21,278 bases of DNA from a virus: IMG/VR virus record IMGVR_UViG_3300044225_005665, positions 1-21,278 of that record; one strand, 5' to 3'. The notes under the pieces are model-generated. The model did not search any database. It was not told where the DNA came from and was given only the letters and a program-made list of their open reading frames with translations. Both the position numbers and the translations under genes were made by a program. Positions 1 to 7,575 of the stretch are shown piece after piece (position 1 is the stretch's first letter; each line of letters opens with the position of its first letter).

Positions 1-289
1 GGACTACTGATTGAAGAGTATCTAAGGCACTACTAGTTTGATTTTCTATTATTTTTAATCTATTATCTATTTTTGTAAATTTATCTTGAAATTTATTAGC
101 TCCTTCTACACTACAAGCATCTTTATTTATATTTACTTTAAGTTTTTCTGTTAGTTGTTGGGGTGTAGGGATTTGTTTTTTTAATTCTATGATTTTCTTT
201 TTTCCTTCATCTTTAACTTTTTGTTTAGCTCTTACTAAAACTGAATCTAATTGAGAAGATATTATATTTTTTATACTTTGAGTTGACAT
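1..289 (-). CDS. Partial phage tail/baseplate-region protein, N-terminal 96 residues
   Basis: An open frame starts at the ATG whose complement is at 287-289 and runs off the left edge, so only the N-terminus is visible. It begins MSTQSIKNIISSQLDSVL and is lysine-rich. A segment KKKIIELKKQIPTPQQL is followed by a predicted helical region containing one Cys and then LKIIENQTSSALDTL. The start lies 2 nt after the stop of the gene at 291-764, which fits operon packing with the baseplate genes. I do not recognise a named family. The position beside hub-type genes suggests a tail or baseplate component, which is inference. The full length cannot be judged. Confidence 0.75.
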   Translation of the reverse strand, partial: MSTQSIKNIISSQLDSVLVRAKQKVKDEGKKKIIELKKQIPTPQQLTEKLKVNINKDACSVEGANKFQDKFTKIDNRLKIIENQTSSALDTLQSVV

Positions 290-290
290 A

Positions 291-764
291 TTATACTAAT
301 TTAGTGTTTTGACTTTTAAATGATTCAAAATTATTTCTAACATTTTGTATTTCTCTCATTCTTTTTTGCATTATACTATAATTAGAAGGATTTAATCCTG
401 TAGGAGTACTAGGTGTTGTTGATATAAAAGATATATTAAAAGATAAATCTTGATATATTTTTGCTATTAAATCTAATATTTCTACTAAAGACGATAATAA
501 TTCATCACCTAATACTGCTGGTTGTTCTGGTAATGTATTATCAAATTCTAAACCTAAATAAATATTAGGAGAATTTATTACAAATTTACTTTCATTTTCG
601 TCTGAACTAGTATCAAAATGAAAACTACCATTAGTACTAAAACCTATAGCTTTATCAGAAAATAATAAAATACTATCTTCTTTTGCATTAAAAATTAATC
701 TATCTGAGTTAATTAGTACTTGATTTCCTTGATATGATCCTGGTGCTTGTGGTATATATGCCAT
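291..764 (-). CDS. Baseplate spike/hub-associated protein (157 aa)
   Basis: This 157-aa protein starts MAYIPQAPGSYQGNQVLI. Its first 70 residues look like short beta-strand repeats of the kind seen in phage spike or hub C-terminal parts: QVLINSDRLIFNAKEDSILL, then an AIGFSTNGSFHFD-type turn and FVINSPNIYLGL. Residues 80-105 (QPAVLGDELLSSLVEILDLI) form a helix, and the C-terminus is charged. Its start overlaps the stop of the M15 peptidase by 1 nt (764), and it is two genes from the OB-fold baseplate protein, so the three probably build one hub or needle assembly. The structural reading comes from sequence texture and context, not from catalytic residues. Confidence 0.7.
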   Translation of the reverse strand: MAYIPQAPGSYQGNQVLINSDRLIFNAKEDSILLFSDKAIGFSTNGSFHFDTSSDENESKFVINSPNIYLGLEFDNTLPEQPAVLGDELLSSLVEILDLIAKIYQDLSFNISFISTTPSTPTGLNPSNYSIMQKRMREIQNVRNNFESFKSQNTKLV

Positions 765-1351
765 TATATTAAATTTTGATCTGCTATTTTAATGCCATGA
801 GTATAATCTCCATTTCTACTTGTCCCTTCTGCTTTATACATTTCATGTAAATCTTCTCTTTGTGTTGCTATTGAATTAACTTTTATATTATTTTCTTCAA
901 CATAAGAAATATGAATCCATGTTAATGGATCTCTAGCTCCATCAACAAAATCACCAAATTCAGGATATTCCCAAATTAATTGATGGTATGCAGGTAAATT
1001 TTGATAACACCAATTCCATATTAAAGAGGCTTTTTGAGATACACTAAAAATATCAATAGCTAAACCATATTTGTGTTGTGAATTTGTTACTCCTCCTACT
1101 TCATTATTTAAAGCTTCACATCTATATGCTGATGTAATCCATATATCTTTATTTCCTGCGTTAGTATAAGGGGGAAAAGCTTTTCTTAAGGGATCTACAA
1201 TATTATAATGTACTTTTTGTAAATTACTTTTTATTTTAGCAAAAGAAAATTCTGTTCCTTTAAAACTATCTACTCCTGGAAAATTATCTATTCCTTTTGC
1301 ATTTGCTCTATTTGATACATAATATTCTTTAAAACTAAAATCTAATGCCAT
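764..1351 (-). CDS. M15-family peptidoglycan peptidase (D-Ala-D-Ala carboxypeptidase-like), tail-associated
   Basis: This 195-aa protein carries the zinc-peptidase signature of the M15 family. The first ligand motif is SQHKYGLAIDIF at residues 91-102, with the S-x-H-x(3)-G-x-A-x-D pattern (H93, D100). It is preceded by ITSAYRCEALNNEVGG, the usual substrate-loop segment, and a second ligand cluster WIHISY lies at 145-150 (H147). M15 enzymes cleave peptide cross-links or D-Ala-D-Ala bonds in the cell wall. No signal peptide is visible. It sits between two baseplate-type genes, so it is more likely a virion tail enzyme that opens the wall during DNA entry than a free endolysin, although a lysis role cannot be excluded. 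Confidence 0.85.
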   Translation of the reverse strand: MALDFSFKEYYVSNRANAKGIDNFPGVDSFKGTEFSFAKIKSNLQKVHYNIVDPLRKAFPPYTNAGNKDIWITSAYRCEALNNEVGGVTNSQHKYGLAIDIFSVSQKASLIWNWCYQNLPAYHQLIWEYPEFGDFVDGARDPLTWIHISYVEENNIKVNSIATQREDLHEMYKAEGTSRNGDYTHGIKIADQNLI

Positions 1352-1352
1352 T

Positions 1353-2315
1353 TTATAAATCTTCGGTATTAATATTATCTGGTATATTATAACTACTAGG
1401 TATTTCTAAATCATCAGCACCTTTAAAGAAATCACTATCTAAATCTTCTAATGAAGTTCCTTCTATTTCATAATATGCAAATTCTGTATCCTCTATAGAT
1501 TCTTCTATTTGTTGTAACTCTTCTGCAGGTAAATTAGATGCTCTATTTAATTCTATGTCTTCTTTTACATCTGATGTCATTTCAGTATCAGATATTGCTG
1601 GTTCTTCTTTTTGTATCTCTTTAAATATATCTTGACCATATGATTCATCATGCAATGAAGCTGGTTGAAAATTAGATAACTGCTGATCAGAACAAAGATA
1701 CATGCTGGAATGATCTCCATCTATATCTTCTAATATTCTTTCTCCTCCCTCTATATTTTTTAAATTAGAACTTTGTCCATTTCTAATGATGGTAATAGGA
1801 TTTCCTATAGCCCCTTCATTACTCCATCTATTAGGTTTTGATACTTTATTATTGTCTATAGTAGAACCAAATCTTATAGATTGTCCAAACCTACCTTCTA
1901 TCGTAATATCTCCTTCATATGGAAGTAAAGGGTTTATAATAGAAGGATCCGGAAAATACTGTCCCTTATAAAATTCATTATTGGAATCTAAACTATCAGG
2001 ATAAGCATCACTAGTAGGTAATTGATAAATAGAAATAGGAGGATGATAATAATAAATTTTTTTACCTGTTTTATTATAATCTTCATGAGGTTCTATAGTA
2101 ACATGAACTAATTCACCTGGTACGGGATAATGTGATATATTATAATTAAAAGGTTTAGCTAGTTTACAATTAGAACAATCAAAATCTACTGGGGTAGGGT
2201 CATCTATAAATGTAAATAAAATAGATCCTATAGAATTTTCTTTTCCATAAAAATTATAATATTTTTCTTGTAATTCTTTATCTGTTATTATTTCTTGAAC
2301 TCTAGCTAGTTTCAT
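1353..2315 (-). CDS. Baseplate hub-type protein with gp5-like OB-fold region (320 aa)
   Basis: The N-terminal half (about residues 25-180) resembles the OB-fold part of T4-type gp5 baseplate hub proteins in marine phages. Typical segments are YPVPGELVHV near 65-75, then a YEGDITIEGRFGQSIRFGS stretch near 133-151, NPITIIRNGQ near 172-181 and EDIDGDHSSMYLCSDQ near 196-211. The C-terminal 100 residues are acidic, low in predicted structure and rich in Glu/Asp. There is no lysozyme domain, unlike T4 gp5, and the neighbouring M15 peptidase could supply that activity separately. The start at 2315 overlaps the previous gene by 14 nt. The family call comes from remembered motif patterns, so it is moderate. 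Confidence 0.65.
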   Translation of the reverse strand: MKLARVQEIITDKELQEKYYNFYGKENSIGSILFTFIDDPTPVDFDCSNCKLAKPFNYNISHYPVPGELVHVTIEPHEDYNKTGKKIYYYHPPISIYQLPTSDAYPDSLDSNNEFYKGQYFPDPSIINPLLPYEGDITIEGRFGQSIRFGSTIDNNKVSKPNRWSNEGAIGNPITIIRNGQSSNLKNIEGGERILEDIDGDHSSMYLCSDQQLSNFQPASLHDESYGQDIFKEIQKEEPAISDTEMTSDVKEDIELNRASNLPAEELQQIEESIEDTEFAYYEIEGTSLEDLDSDFFKGADDLEIPSSYNIPDNINTEDL

Positions 2316-2685
2316 TTTGGTCTGGTGCTTCTATTTGTTTTGGTTTTTCAACAGTTTTAGCTATTTCTTCAGTTAAATCTTGAAGTTGAGCCATTTCTTC
2401 TTCTGTTAATAATCCACCATCACCTGAATTTACTGTACCTGTAGATAATCGTTGAACAACTGCTGCCATTTTTAATAAAGCATCATCATTTTTAACACTA
2501 ATTTCCATATATTCTTTTATTAATGGAACTACAACGGTAGCATCACCTAGTGATTGTACTAAAGGACGTAATTCTGCAATAAGTTGAGCTAGTTGTTTAG
2601 CTTTTTTCTTTTGATTACCATGAATTTCTTTTAGTAAATCACTAAATGTTTTATCATCGAATAATATTTGATTTAGTGGATCCAT
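2302..2685 (-). CDS. Unrecognised 127-aa helical protein in baseplate region
   Basis: This short, mostly helical protein begins MDPLNQILFDDKTFSDLLKE. Its middle contains a long Leu/Ala/Val-rich stretch (AQLIAELRPLVQSLGDA, then VVVPLIKEYMEISVKNDDAL) and the C-terminus is acidic and Gln-rich. No signal peptide, TM segment, Cys or catalytic motif is visible. Its end overlaps the OB-fold hub gene by 14 nt, which suggests translational coupling with that structural gene. It could be a chaperone or minor baseplate component, but no function can be assigned from the sequence. The start is the first ATG after the 27-nt gap that follows the sigma-like gene. Confidence 0.75.
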   Translation of the reverse strand: MDPLNQILFDDKTFSDLLKEIHGNQKKKAKQLAQLIAELRPLVQSLGDATVVVPLIKEYMEISVKNDDALLKMAAVVQRLSTGTVNSGDGGLLTEEEMAQLQDLTEEIAKTVEKPKQIEAPDQNETS

Positions 2686-2696
2686 ACTATTTTATT

Positions 2697-2704
2697 ATAA
2701 ATAT
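2697..2704 (-). promoter_or_regulatory. Candidate late-promoter string ATATTTAT
   Basis: The minus strand reads CCATATTTATAATAA in the short gap upstream of the gene starting at 2685. The same ATATTTAT string occurs in the gaps at 8729-8736 and 13960-13967. It is not the T4 late box TATAAATA in the coding orientation. Chance is a serious alternative in DNA this AT-rich. Confidence 0.2.
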
Positions 2705-2712
2705 GGGAAAAA

Positions 2713-3423
2713 TTAAACTTTTACGTAACCAGTTTCAATATATTCATCATATAATTTTTTATATAATTTTTTTAATATTTTAGTTACTTTAGTTATAACA
2801 GGAGTTTCTACTCCTGTCATTTCTCTTATATAAATATAAAGAGCTTTTTTATTAAATATTTCTAAATTTTCTCTACGTTTAAATAATATATTTACAGCAT
2901 CACATACTTTTCTATCATGATCCTTTTTAAACATAGTAAACATATTTTTATCTACATATTCTGTAAAATAGTCTATAAAATCTTTTAGCTCTTTTTTACG
3001 TTCATCTCTTCCTAATTGGCGTAGTACTCCTTCATCTTCATCAGCTGCTAAAGGGTCTGCTTTTTGTTTTTTCTTTTTGTAATTATTATTATTATATAAT
3101 ATAAGATAATTTTTACCTACAATAGAAAAATAACTAAATGCTTTAGATCCTTTTTCGGGTTTCCAATAATCTAGTTTTTCTAAGAAAAAACAAACTACTT
3201 CATGTTTTAAATCTTCTAAGGACTCTACTTCTGTGTAATAAAATTTAAATGTATGTATTAAATTTTCAGCTAATTTATAAAAAGCATAGTGAATACGATT
3301 TTTGTAAATATCGTCTCTTTTTTCTTGACTAGGTGCAATTAAATATTCTTGTATAGCAGCATCTACATCTGATGTAAAATATTGTTTTTTTGATGGTTTT
3401 CTACCTCTTTTTTTCTTTAACAT
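2713..3423 (-). CDS. gp55-like late-transcription sigma factor (putative)
   Basis: This 236-aa basic protein opens with MLKKKRGRKPSKK, an AT-hook-like tract. The region from about residue 45 to 115 has the layout of a divergent sigma-70 region 2 as in T4-type gp55: a helix with HYAFYKLAENLIHTF, then EDLKHEVVCFFLEKLDYW, then KGSKAFSYFSIVGKNYLI. A Lys/Asn-rich linker follows, then a C-terminal helical part (EIFNKKALYIYIREMTGVET) that could be an HTH-like region. Such factors direct the host RNA polymerase to late genes. It lies next to structural genes, as expected for a late-gene regulator. The call rests on pattern resemblance. Confidence 0.6.
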   Translation of the reverse strand: MLKKKRGRKPSKKQYFTSDVDAAIQEYLIAPSQEKRDDIYKNRIHYAFYKLAENLIHTFKFYYTEVESLEDLKHEVVCFFLEKLDYWKPEKGSKAFSYFSIVGKNYLILYNNNNYKKKKQKADPLAADEDEGVLRQLGRDERKKELKDFIDYFTEYVDKNMFTMFKKDHDRKVCDAVNILFKRRENLEIFNKKALYIYIREMTGVETPVITKVTKILKKLYKKLYDEYIETGYVKV

Positions 3424-3430
3424 TTACAAA

Positions 3431-3679
3431 TTATTTTAAAGTAAATTCATTTAAAGCTTCTTGTATTTTTTTAAGTTCTTCAAAAAACCATCCTATTTCA
3501 TCATCTGCATAAAAGATATTTTTATTATCTAATTCTTTTAATCTTCGATCACATGCTTCTATAGCTTCACTTTGTTTTGATATAAAATCTTCTAATCTTT
3601 CATTTTTAATTATTAAATTTCTAATTATAAAAAAAGAAGATGTTAATACTATTGTCAATATAATGCTAAGGGTAATCAT
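3431..3679 (-). CDS. Small single-TM membrane protein (82 aa)
   Basis: The N-terminal hydrophobic segment (about residues 2-22, ITLSIILTIVLTSSFFIIRN) is a membrane anchor. It is followed by a charged, probably coiled-coil stretch (ERLEDFISKQSEAIEA, RRLKELDNKN) and an acidic/aromatic tail (EIGWFFEELKKIQEAL). There is no lipobox or cleavage site, so an N-in anchored protein with an outside helix is likely. It is packed between the sigma-like gene and the HD gene with gaps of 7 and 2 nt. The role is unknown. Holin, spanin-like or membrane-tether functions are possible but unsupported. Confidence 0.75.
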   Translation of the reverse strand: MITLSIILTIVLTSSFFIIRNLIIKNERLEDFISKQSEAIEACDRRLKELDNKNIFYADDEIGWFFEELKKIQEALNEFTLK

Positions 3680-3681
3680 AA

Positions 3682-4470
3682 TTAATCTTTAAAGAATGAA
3701 TCTATAACATCAATAGTTGCTTTAGATAGATTCGGGTTATTTTCTGTGTTAACTTTTTTAGCTGCTCTTAATGTTTTATCACCTTTACTACCGTTTTTAG
3801 GTTTAGATGATTGTTTAGGTATTGAATTTGTAGTGCTATTCCAAATTTCAAATTCAATTTGAGCTGCCATATGGTCTGCTTGGTGCATTAATAATGGTAA
3901 ATGTGACCTTAATTTTGTTTCTTTCATACCAGACATAAAATAAAACTTATTACTCTCATCATATAAACCATCATGTATTTTAATACCAATATATTCATTT
4001 TGACTTACTTTACATCCTATTTCTTGTAATAAAAATAAAGAACGTTCTGGTATTTTCATTGCGGGAATATTAGTATTAAATTTATAAACTTGACCTAATT
4101 TATCAATATGCCATTGTGAATCATTTAATTGATAATATTCACCTTCTTGTTGACCCATCTTGCCTAAATCATGGAATAAAGCAACAAAATGCATTTCTTC
4201 AACGGTGTATGTAGATATATCACCACCCATTTTATTCCACGTTTTATATAATTCATTTGCACAGTCATATACACGTAAAACGTGATCAACATAACCCCCT
4301 GCAAATGCTGAATGGTGCCAATTTTTACTTGATGCGGGCATCATCATCATTCTTTCTTTATATTTTTCTAAAAAGGGAATTAATATATTTGTTCTTTCTT
4401 TAGATATATTAGTTTTTATTTCAGTAATATACCTATTCCAATTTGATTGGATTTTTTCTGCTGATAACAT
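3682..4470 (-). CDS. HD-domain metal-dependent phosphohydrolase
   Basis: This 262-aa protein has an HD-superfamily arrangement. The first ligand region WHHSAFAGGYVDHVLRVYD spans residues 51-69 (H53 and H63 are candidates). The HD doublet lies in ALFHDLGKMG (H100-D101), followed by IKIHDGLYD (H166-D167) and LMHQADHMAAQ (D199-H200). The H-x-A-x-x-G-G-x-x-x-H segment resembles YhaM-type HD nucleases and related phosphohydrolases, so the substrate could be nucleic acid 3' ends, dNTPs or a signalling nucleotide. The C-terminal 50 residues are Lys/Ser-rich and probably disordered. It is cotranscribed with the sigma-like gene. The HD fold is well supported and the substrate is not. Confidence 0.8.
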   Translation of the reverse strand: MLSAEKIQSNWNRYITEIKTNISKERTNILIPFLEKYKERMMMMPASSKNWHHSAFAGGYVDHVLRVYDCANELYKTWNKMGGDISTYTVEEMHFVALFHDLGKMGQQEGEYYQLNDSQWHIDKLGQVYKFNTNIPAMKIPERSLFLLQEIGCKVSQNEYIGIKIHDGLYDESNKFYFMSGMKETKLRSHLPLLMHQADHMAAQIEFEIWNSTTNSIPKQSSKPKNGSKGDKTLRAAKKVNTENNPNLSKATIDVIDSFFKD

Positions 4471-4483
4471 AACTTATTTTTTA

Positions 4484-4702
4484 TTAAAGTGGACGTGTAT
4501 TTTGAACATCTCTAGCCCCATAATTATTTGAATGGGATATATTTATTATATTTCTAAGATCTTCAAAACGGTCTTTTAATTCTCCTTCTAACATATAACG
4601 ACTAGCAGCTTTATTTTCACCTCTTTTAATCATTGTATGTAAACGTGCAAAAGATTGGTCTAATCTATCTAAATGTTCATTTATTTGTCTTTCGTAAGCC
4701 AT
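4484..4702 (-). CDS. Unrecognised 72-aa protein
   Basis: This small, charged, mostly helical protein starts MAYERQINEHLDRLDQSFAR. The heptad-like pattern of hydrophobics in the first 40 residues suggests a short coiled coil or helical hairpin. The rest contains RYMLEGELKDRFEDLRNIIN and a polar tail. It has no Cys, TM segment or recognised motif. The start is 4 nt from the stop of the next upstream gene (4707) and the stop is 13 nt before the HD gene, consistent with a single operon. The function cannot be stated. Confidence 0.75.
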   Translation of the reverse strand: MAYERQINEHLDRLDQSFARLHTMIKRGENKAASRYMLEGELKDRFEDLRNIINISHSNNYGARDVQNTRPL

Positions 4703-4706
4703 AATT

Positions 4707-4841
4707 TTATTTTTTATTTTGTTTTACTATATGACTTTTATCTATAAAAACCAAATCTTTTTTACGAGGTTTTGTTCTTTTTATTTTTTCTTTTTTAGGA
4801 TAATAATCCTCTAAAAATTTTTCAATATTTTTAATCTTCAT
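4707..4841 (-). CDS. Small basic protein (44 aa)
   Basis: A 44-codon frame starts at the ATG at 4841 (MKIKNIEKFLEDYYPKKEKI) and ends with a TAA at 4707, just before the next gene's start at 4702. It overlaps the upstream gene's end by 11 nt. About one third of the residues are Lys or Arg (KEKIKRTKPRKKDLVFID), with no Cys or hydrophobic segment. It fills what would otherwise be a 128-nt hole in an operon with no other gaps this large, which is the main support that it is real. The function is unknown. Nucleic-acid binding is possible from the charge alone. Confidence 0.6.
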   Translation of the reverse strand: MKIKNIEKFLEDYYPKKEKIKRTKPRKKDLVFIDKSHIVKQNKK

Positions 4842-5157
4842 TTATGTATTGTTTATAAAGTTGATTACACCAAGTCATATTTTTTTTTAATATTTTTTTA
4901 CGGTCAGGTTCTAAATTAAGAAAATCTGTTGTTTCAATTAAATAACCAATTGCTATTATACGATTTAACTCATCTTTTATTCCTTTTTTTTCAATAAGTT
5001 CTTTTAATAACTCAATATTTTTTAAATATTTTTGTTTTTTTAAATCTGCTGCAGATTGTTGTTTTTGTAAATTATATTCTTTATCATTATCATCAAAAAA
5101 TGACATTATATTAGTTCCTGAGCGGTGTATATTTTTAAATTCGTCTGGTTTTTCCAT
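4831..5157 (-). CDS. Unrecognised 108-aa protein
   Basis: This polar, Lys/Glu-rich protein begins MEKPDEFKNIHRSGTNIMSF. A charged helix (AADLKKQKYLKNIELLKELI) follows, then ELNRIIAIGYLIETTDFLNL and the C-terminal TWCNQLYKQYINED. The start at 5157 follows the stop of the 480-aa gene at 5163 by 5 nt. An internal Met at residue 18 (MSFFDDND) is an alternative start. No family is recognised. The helical content and context would fit a small accessory or assembly protein, but nothing in the sequence shows that directly. Confidence 0.7.
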   Translation of the reverse strand: MEKPDEFKNIHRSGTNIMSFFDDNDKEYNLQKQQSAADLKKQKYLKNIELLKELIEKKGIKDELNRIIAIGYLIETTDFLNLEPDRKKILKKNMTWCNQLYKQYINED

Positions 5158-5162
5158 CCATT

Positions 5163-6605
5163 TTAAGATATTTTTATAAACTGAGAGGATATTTTTGTTG
5201 ATGATGAAGCATAACGCATTACATCGTTAAGAATTTCATCTGCTTGTTCTGGATTATCTTCTAAACGTTCTAAAAATTCTAATCCCATAAAATTAGATGT
5301 TTTCCAAGAAAGTGGTTTTTCATCATATAACTTTTTAAAATCTTTATCATTTATATTTTCTACAAATCTATCAAATAAATAATAAAATTTATTATAATAT
5401 TCGGAGTCATTAATTTTAAAAGCAGCTAATGTATCTTTTTGAAGAGGTAATTGTAATACATTATTTAATTTTAAAATATCATTTACTCCTGTATGGCCAC
5501 ATTTACCTCCTTGGGCTGCTTTTCCTTTTATTTCTGTAGACCATCCAGTTTCAACACTAAAATTTCTACATGTTATAGACCCACCAGTATATTGAATTTC
5601 AACTGTAGATGATTTAACTGTGGTTTTATAACCTTCGTATTTGTATTCATTTCCAGGGGGTATATTAGGATCACCAAATACTTTTGAAGTTGCTTTAGCT
5701 TTTTTACCTATCATTTTTAATGATACCCCAATTAAATCACTATCTTCATAAAAACTAGAAATTTGTCCATTTAATATTTCTAAATTATTTGAAAATGAAA
5801 CATTATTTATTTTAGGAGATATTAACCATATATCAGCTGGATTCCATTTATCATCCATCAATTTTAATCCTTTTTCTTTTTTAGCTGTTTGCCAAGCTAA
5901 ATATATGTCTTTTATTTTTTCAGAACCTCTATGAAATTTAAAATTATTATTAGGAAATAAATCATAAATTTGATTAACAGATTTAGTTGTAGATTCATAC
6001 CATAAAGGTTTTCTTTCTAAAAATTCTTCTATTTCATCTATAGAAGCATCTACATCTACATGAGGTTGAGCTTGTTCAAACTTTTCTCTAACTAAATCAT
6101 CTTTAGTAATTTTTTCACCTTTAACATAATATGCTATAGCTAAACCAAAACAATGTGCTGATTCCATTATTCTAGTATCTACAGTACCACCTCCAGCGCC
6201 TGATCCTGCTCCAAATTCTTTAGTTTTTTTAAATTGATTTAATTTTAATTTTTTACCTGTAGTATCAGTAAAAATTAGTTTATTAAAGTCTTTATCTTTT
6301 AATTTTTGTATTGAATCAGCTGATTGTTCTTTATCTATAGTAATCATAGAACCATCCATTAATTCAAATTCTTCATCATTTTCAATTTTTTTAAGAAAAG
6401 TTTCAGCTCTATTAGGAGTACGATCTTTTCTTAACTCGCCTGGGTTTAAAGAAGCTTCAGACATTCTATCAATGATAGTGTTTGATGGTAAATTTAATTT
6501 TTCTAATAAAGTTTTTAGAATAAAGACATCAGAAGGGTTATCCAAAGATGGATATCCCTTTTGAGTTCTATAGGACCACTCTAACAATAACTCATTAAGA
6601 GTCAT
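5163..6605 (-). CDS. Unknown 480-aa phage protein with possible nuclease-like core
   Basis: The N-terminus MTLNELLLEWSYRTQKGYP is a module I associate with proteins of marine T4-like phages. Near residues 130-160 a glycine loop (FGAGSGAGGGT) precedes an ESAHCFGLAIAYY helix with a conserved-looking Glu. Around 255 the segment WNPADIWLI resembles the substrate/metal-site strand of some restriction-endonuclease-like folds (acidic residue in a hydrophobic strand). The second half holds many beta strands and an ITCRNFSVETGWSTEIKGKA segment rich in charged and Gly residues. A PD-(D/E)XK-type nuclease is one hypothesis and a virion structural protein is another. It is followed by two genes with possible capsid-targeting leaders. 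Function uncertain. Confidence 0.75.
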   Translation of the reverse strand: MTLNELLLEWSYRTQKGYPSLDNPSDVFILKTLLEKLNLPSNTIIDRMSEASLNPGELRKDRTPNRAETFLKKIENDEEFELMDGSMITIDKEQSADSIQKLKDKDFNKLIFTDTTGKKLKLNQFKKTKEFGAGSGAGGGTVDTRIMESAHCFGLAIAYYVKGEKITKDDLVREKFEQAQPHVDVDASIDEIEEFLERKPLWYESTTKSVNQIYDLFPNNNFKFHRGSEKIKDIYLAWQTAKKEKGLKLMDDKWNPADIWLISPKINNVSFSNNLEILNGQISSFYEDSDLIGVSLKMIGKKAKATSKVFGDPNIPPGNEYKYEGYKTTVKSSTVEIQYTGGSITCRNFSVETGWSTEIKGKAAQGGKCGHTGVNDILKLNNVLQLPLQKDTLAAFKINDSEYYNKFYYLFDRFVENINDKDFKKLYDEKPLSWKTSNFMGLEFLERLEDNPEQADEILNDVMRYASSSTKISSQFIKIS

Positions 6606-6611
6606 AAATTT

Positions 6612-6884
6612 TTAACCTTTAAGTATGTTGGCTAATTTTTTAAATCTTTCTTGAAGTGCTTCATCTTTTGGTGCTTCATCATCATCTTCAGCACCTGCAG
6701 TGTTATCACCTTCAAAATAATCTTTTAACATTTCAAAGATATCACGGAGTGTTTTTTCTGCATCTTCATCACCTCCTGTTGCATCTACATCAGCGTCAGA
6801 TACGGCTACATTTGGAGCTGCTTGTTCTTCCAAATATTTATTATATTCTTCAGCTATCATTGATTTTAATTCTTTTAAATTCAT
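6612..6884 (-). CDS. Small acidic protein with leader-like N-terminus (90 aa)
   Basis: I place the start at the ATG at 6884 (MNLKELKSMIAEEYNKYLEE) rather than at the upstream ATG at 6962, which would extend into the neighbouring gene. The first 12 residues match the pattern of a short amphipathic leader ending in I-x-E, the (L/I)-x-E site favoured by T4-type prohead proteases. The body is strongly acidic (SDADVDATGGDEDAEKT and an EDDDEA tract) and ends in a basic helix (RFKKLANILKG). An acidic scaffold or core protein, or an internal capsid protein, would fit. This is inference. There is no catalytic motif. Confidence 0.7.
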   Translation of the reverse strand: MNLKELKSMIAEEYNKYLEEQAAPNVAVSDADVDATGGDEDAEKTLRDIFEMLKDYFEGDNTAGAEDDDEAPKDEALQERFKKLANILKG

Positions 6885-6888
6885 TTTT

Positions 6889-7137
6889 TTACTTTTTGGA
6901 GTTATTATTATTTTTACGTTTATAAGGTTTACGTCCTTTTCTTTTTTTTCCTTTAGCTGCATCTACAACATCTTTTGCTTGTGCAACTGTATTTTTAGCA
7001 GCTGCTTTAACATCTGCTAATTCTTTTTTCATTTCAGCTATTCTAGCTTTTACTTCTTTTAATGCTGCTTCTGCTTTTTCATCTACATCTGTTGAATTCC
7101 AAAGAGCATTCCATAAATTTTTTAAATATTTTATCAT
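6889..7137 (-). CDS. Basic Ala/Lys-rich coiled-coil protein (82 aa)
   Basis: The N-terminus MIKYLKNLWNALWNSTD is amphipathic. A long helix from about residue 18 to 58 is rich in Ala, Lys and Glu (EKAEAALKEVKARIAEMKKE) and is probably a coiled coil. The last 20 residues are very basic (GKKRKGRKPYKRKNNNNSKK) and include an AT-hook-like RKGRKP. This charge pattern suggests DNA contact or packing inside the head. The gene is 4 nt upstream of the acidic protein start at 6884, and the opposite charges of the two products may be related. No named family is recognised. Confidence 0.7.
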   Translation of the reverse strand: MIKYLKNLWNALWNSTDVDEKAEAALKEVKARIAEMKKELADVKAAAKNTVAQAKDVVDAAKGKKRKGRKPYKRKNNNNSKK

Positions 7138-7155
7138 AACGTTTTTATATAATTA

Positions 7156-7572
7156 TTAACAATAAAAGGCATTCATCATCATACAATTAGCTAATCCTAT
7201 TCTATCATTTAGCATGTTTTTACGTTTAGGACCTGCATTATTTAATTTACTTTGCCATCCATTTATTCTACCTTGTAAAAAAGTACAAGCTTTTGTTTGT
7301 CCTTGTGGGTTTTGTTGAATTTCAGCAGTTGAAGGAAAATTAGCATATGGGTTTTGCATAAGTGCATCAGGAACATTTGCTGCTCCCTTAAAATATATTT
7401 TTCCCAATGTTTTTGCAAAACCTACTCTCCAAGCATTAGGATTATAACCACCAGGCATATCACCTGTATCAAACATTTGTGCACAAGCTCCCATATCTTC
7501 ATTAAGGGGTTGTTTGTATTGAAGTTTTGTAATTTCTTCTTTAATAATGTTTTTAAGTACTGATAGTTTCAT
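7156..7572 (-). CDS. Cysteine-containing 138-aa protein with leader-like N-terminus
   Basis: It begins MKLSVLKNIIKEEITKLQ, close in pattern to the leader of the gene at 6612-6884 (M-x-L-x(2)-L-K-x-I/M-I-x-E). After it comes a polar domain with four cysteines (ACAQMF near 30, TKACTF near 96, LANCMM near 130, and the terminal FYC), many Asn and Pro, and segments such as GGYNPNAWRVGFAKTLGKIY. A possible I-x-E processing site lies within residues 10-12. It could be an internal virion protein. The paired cysteines suggest metal binding or disulphides. No family is recognised and the function is open. Confidence 0.7.
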   Translation of the reverse strand: MKLSVLKNIIKEEITKLQYKQPLNEDMGACAQMFDTGDMPGGYNPNAWRVGFAKTLGKIYFKGAANVPDALMQNPYANFPSTAEIQQNPQGQTKACTFLQGRINGWQSKLNNAGPKRKNMLNDRIGLANCMMMNAFYC

Positions 7573-7575
7573 AGT

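Noticed and set aside
6656-6925. Plus-strand open frame rich in Leu and His
   Set aside because: It is the reverse of the acidic/Ala-rich gene on the minus strand, and its composition is typical of a shadow frame.
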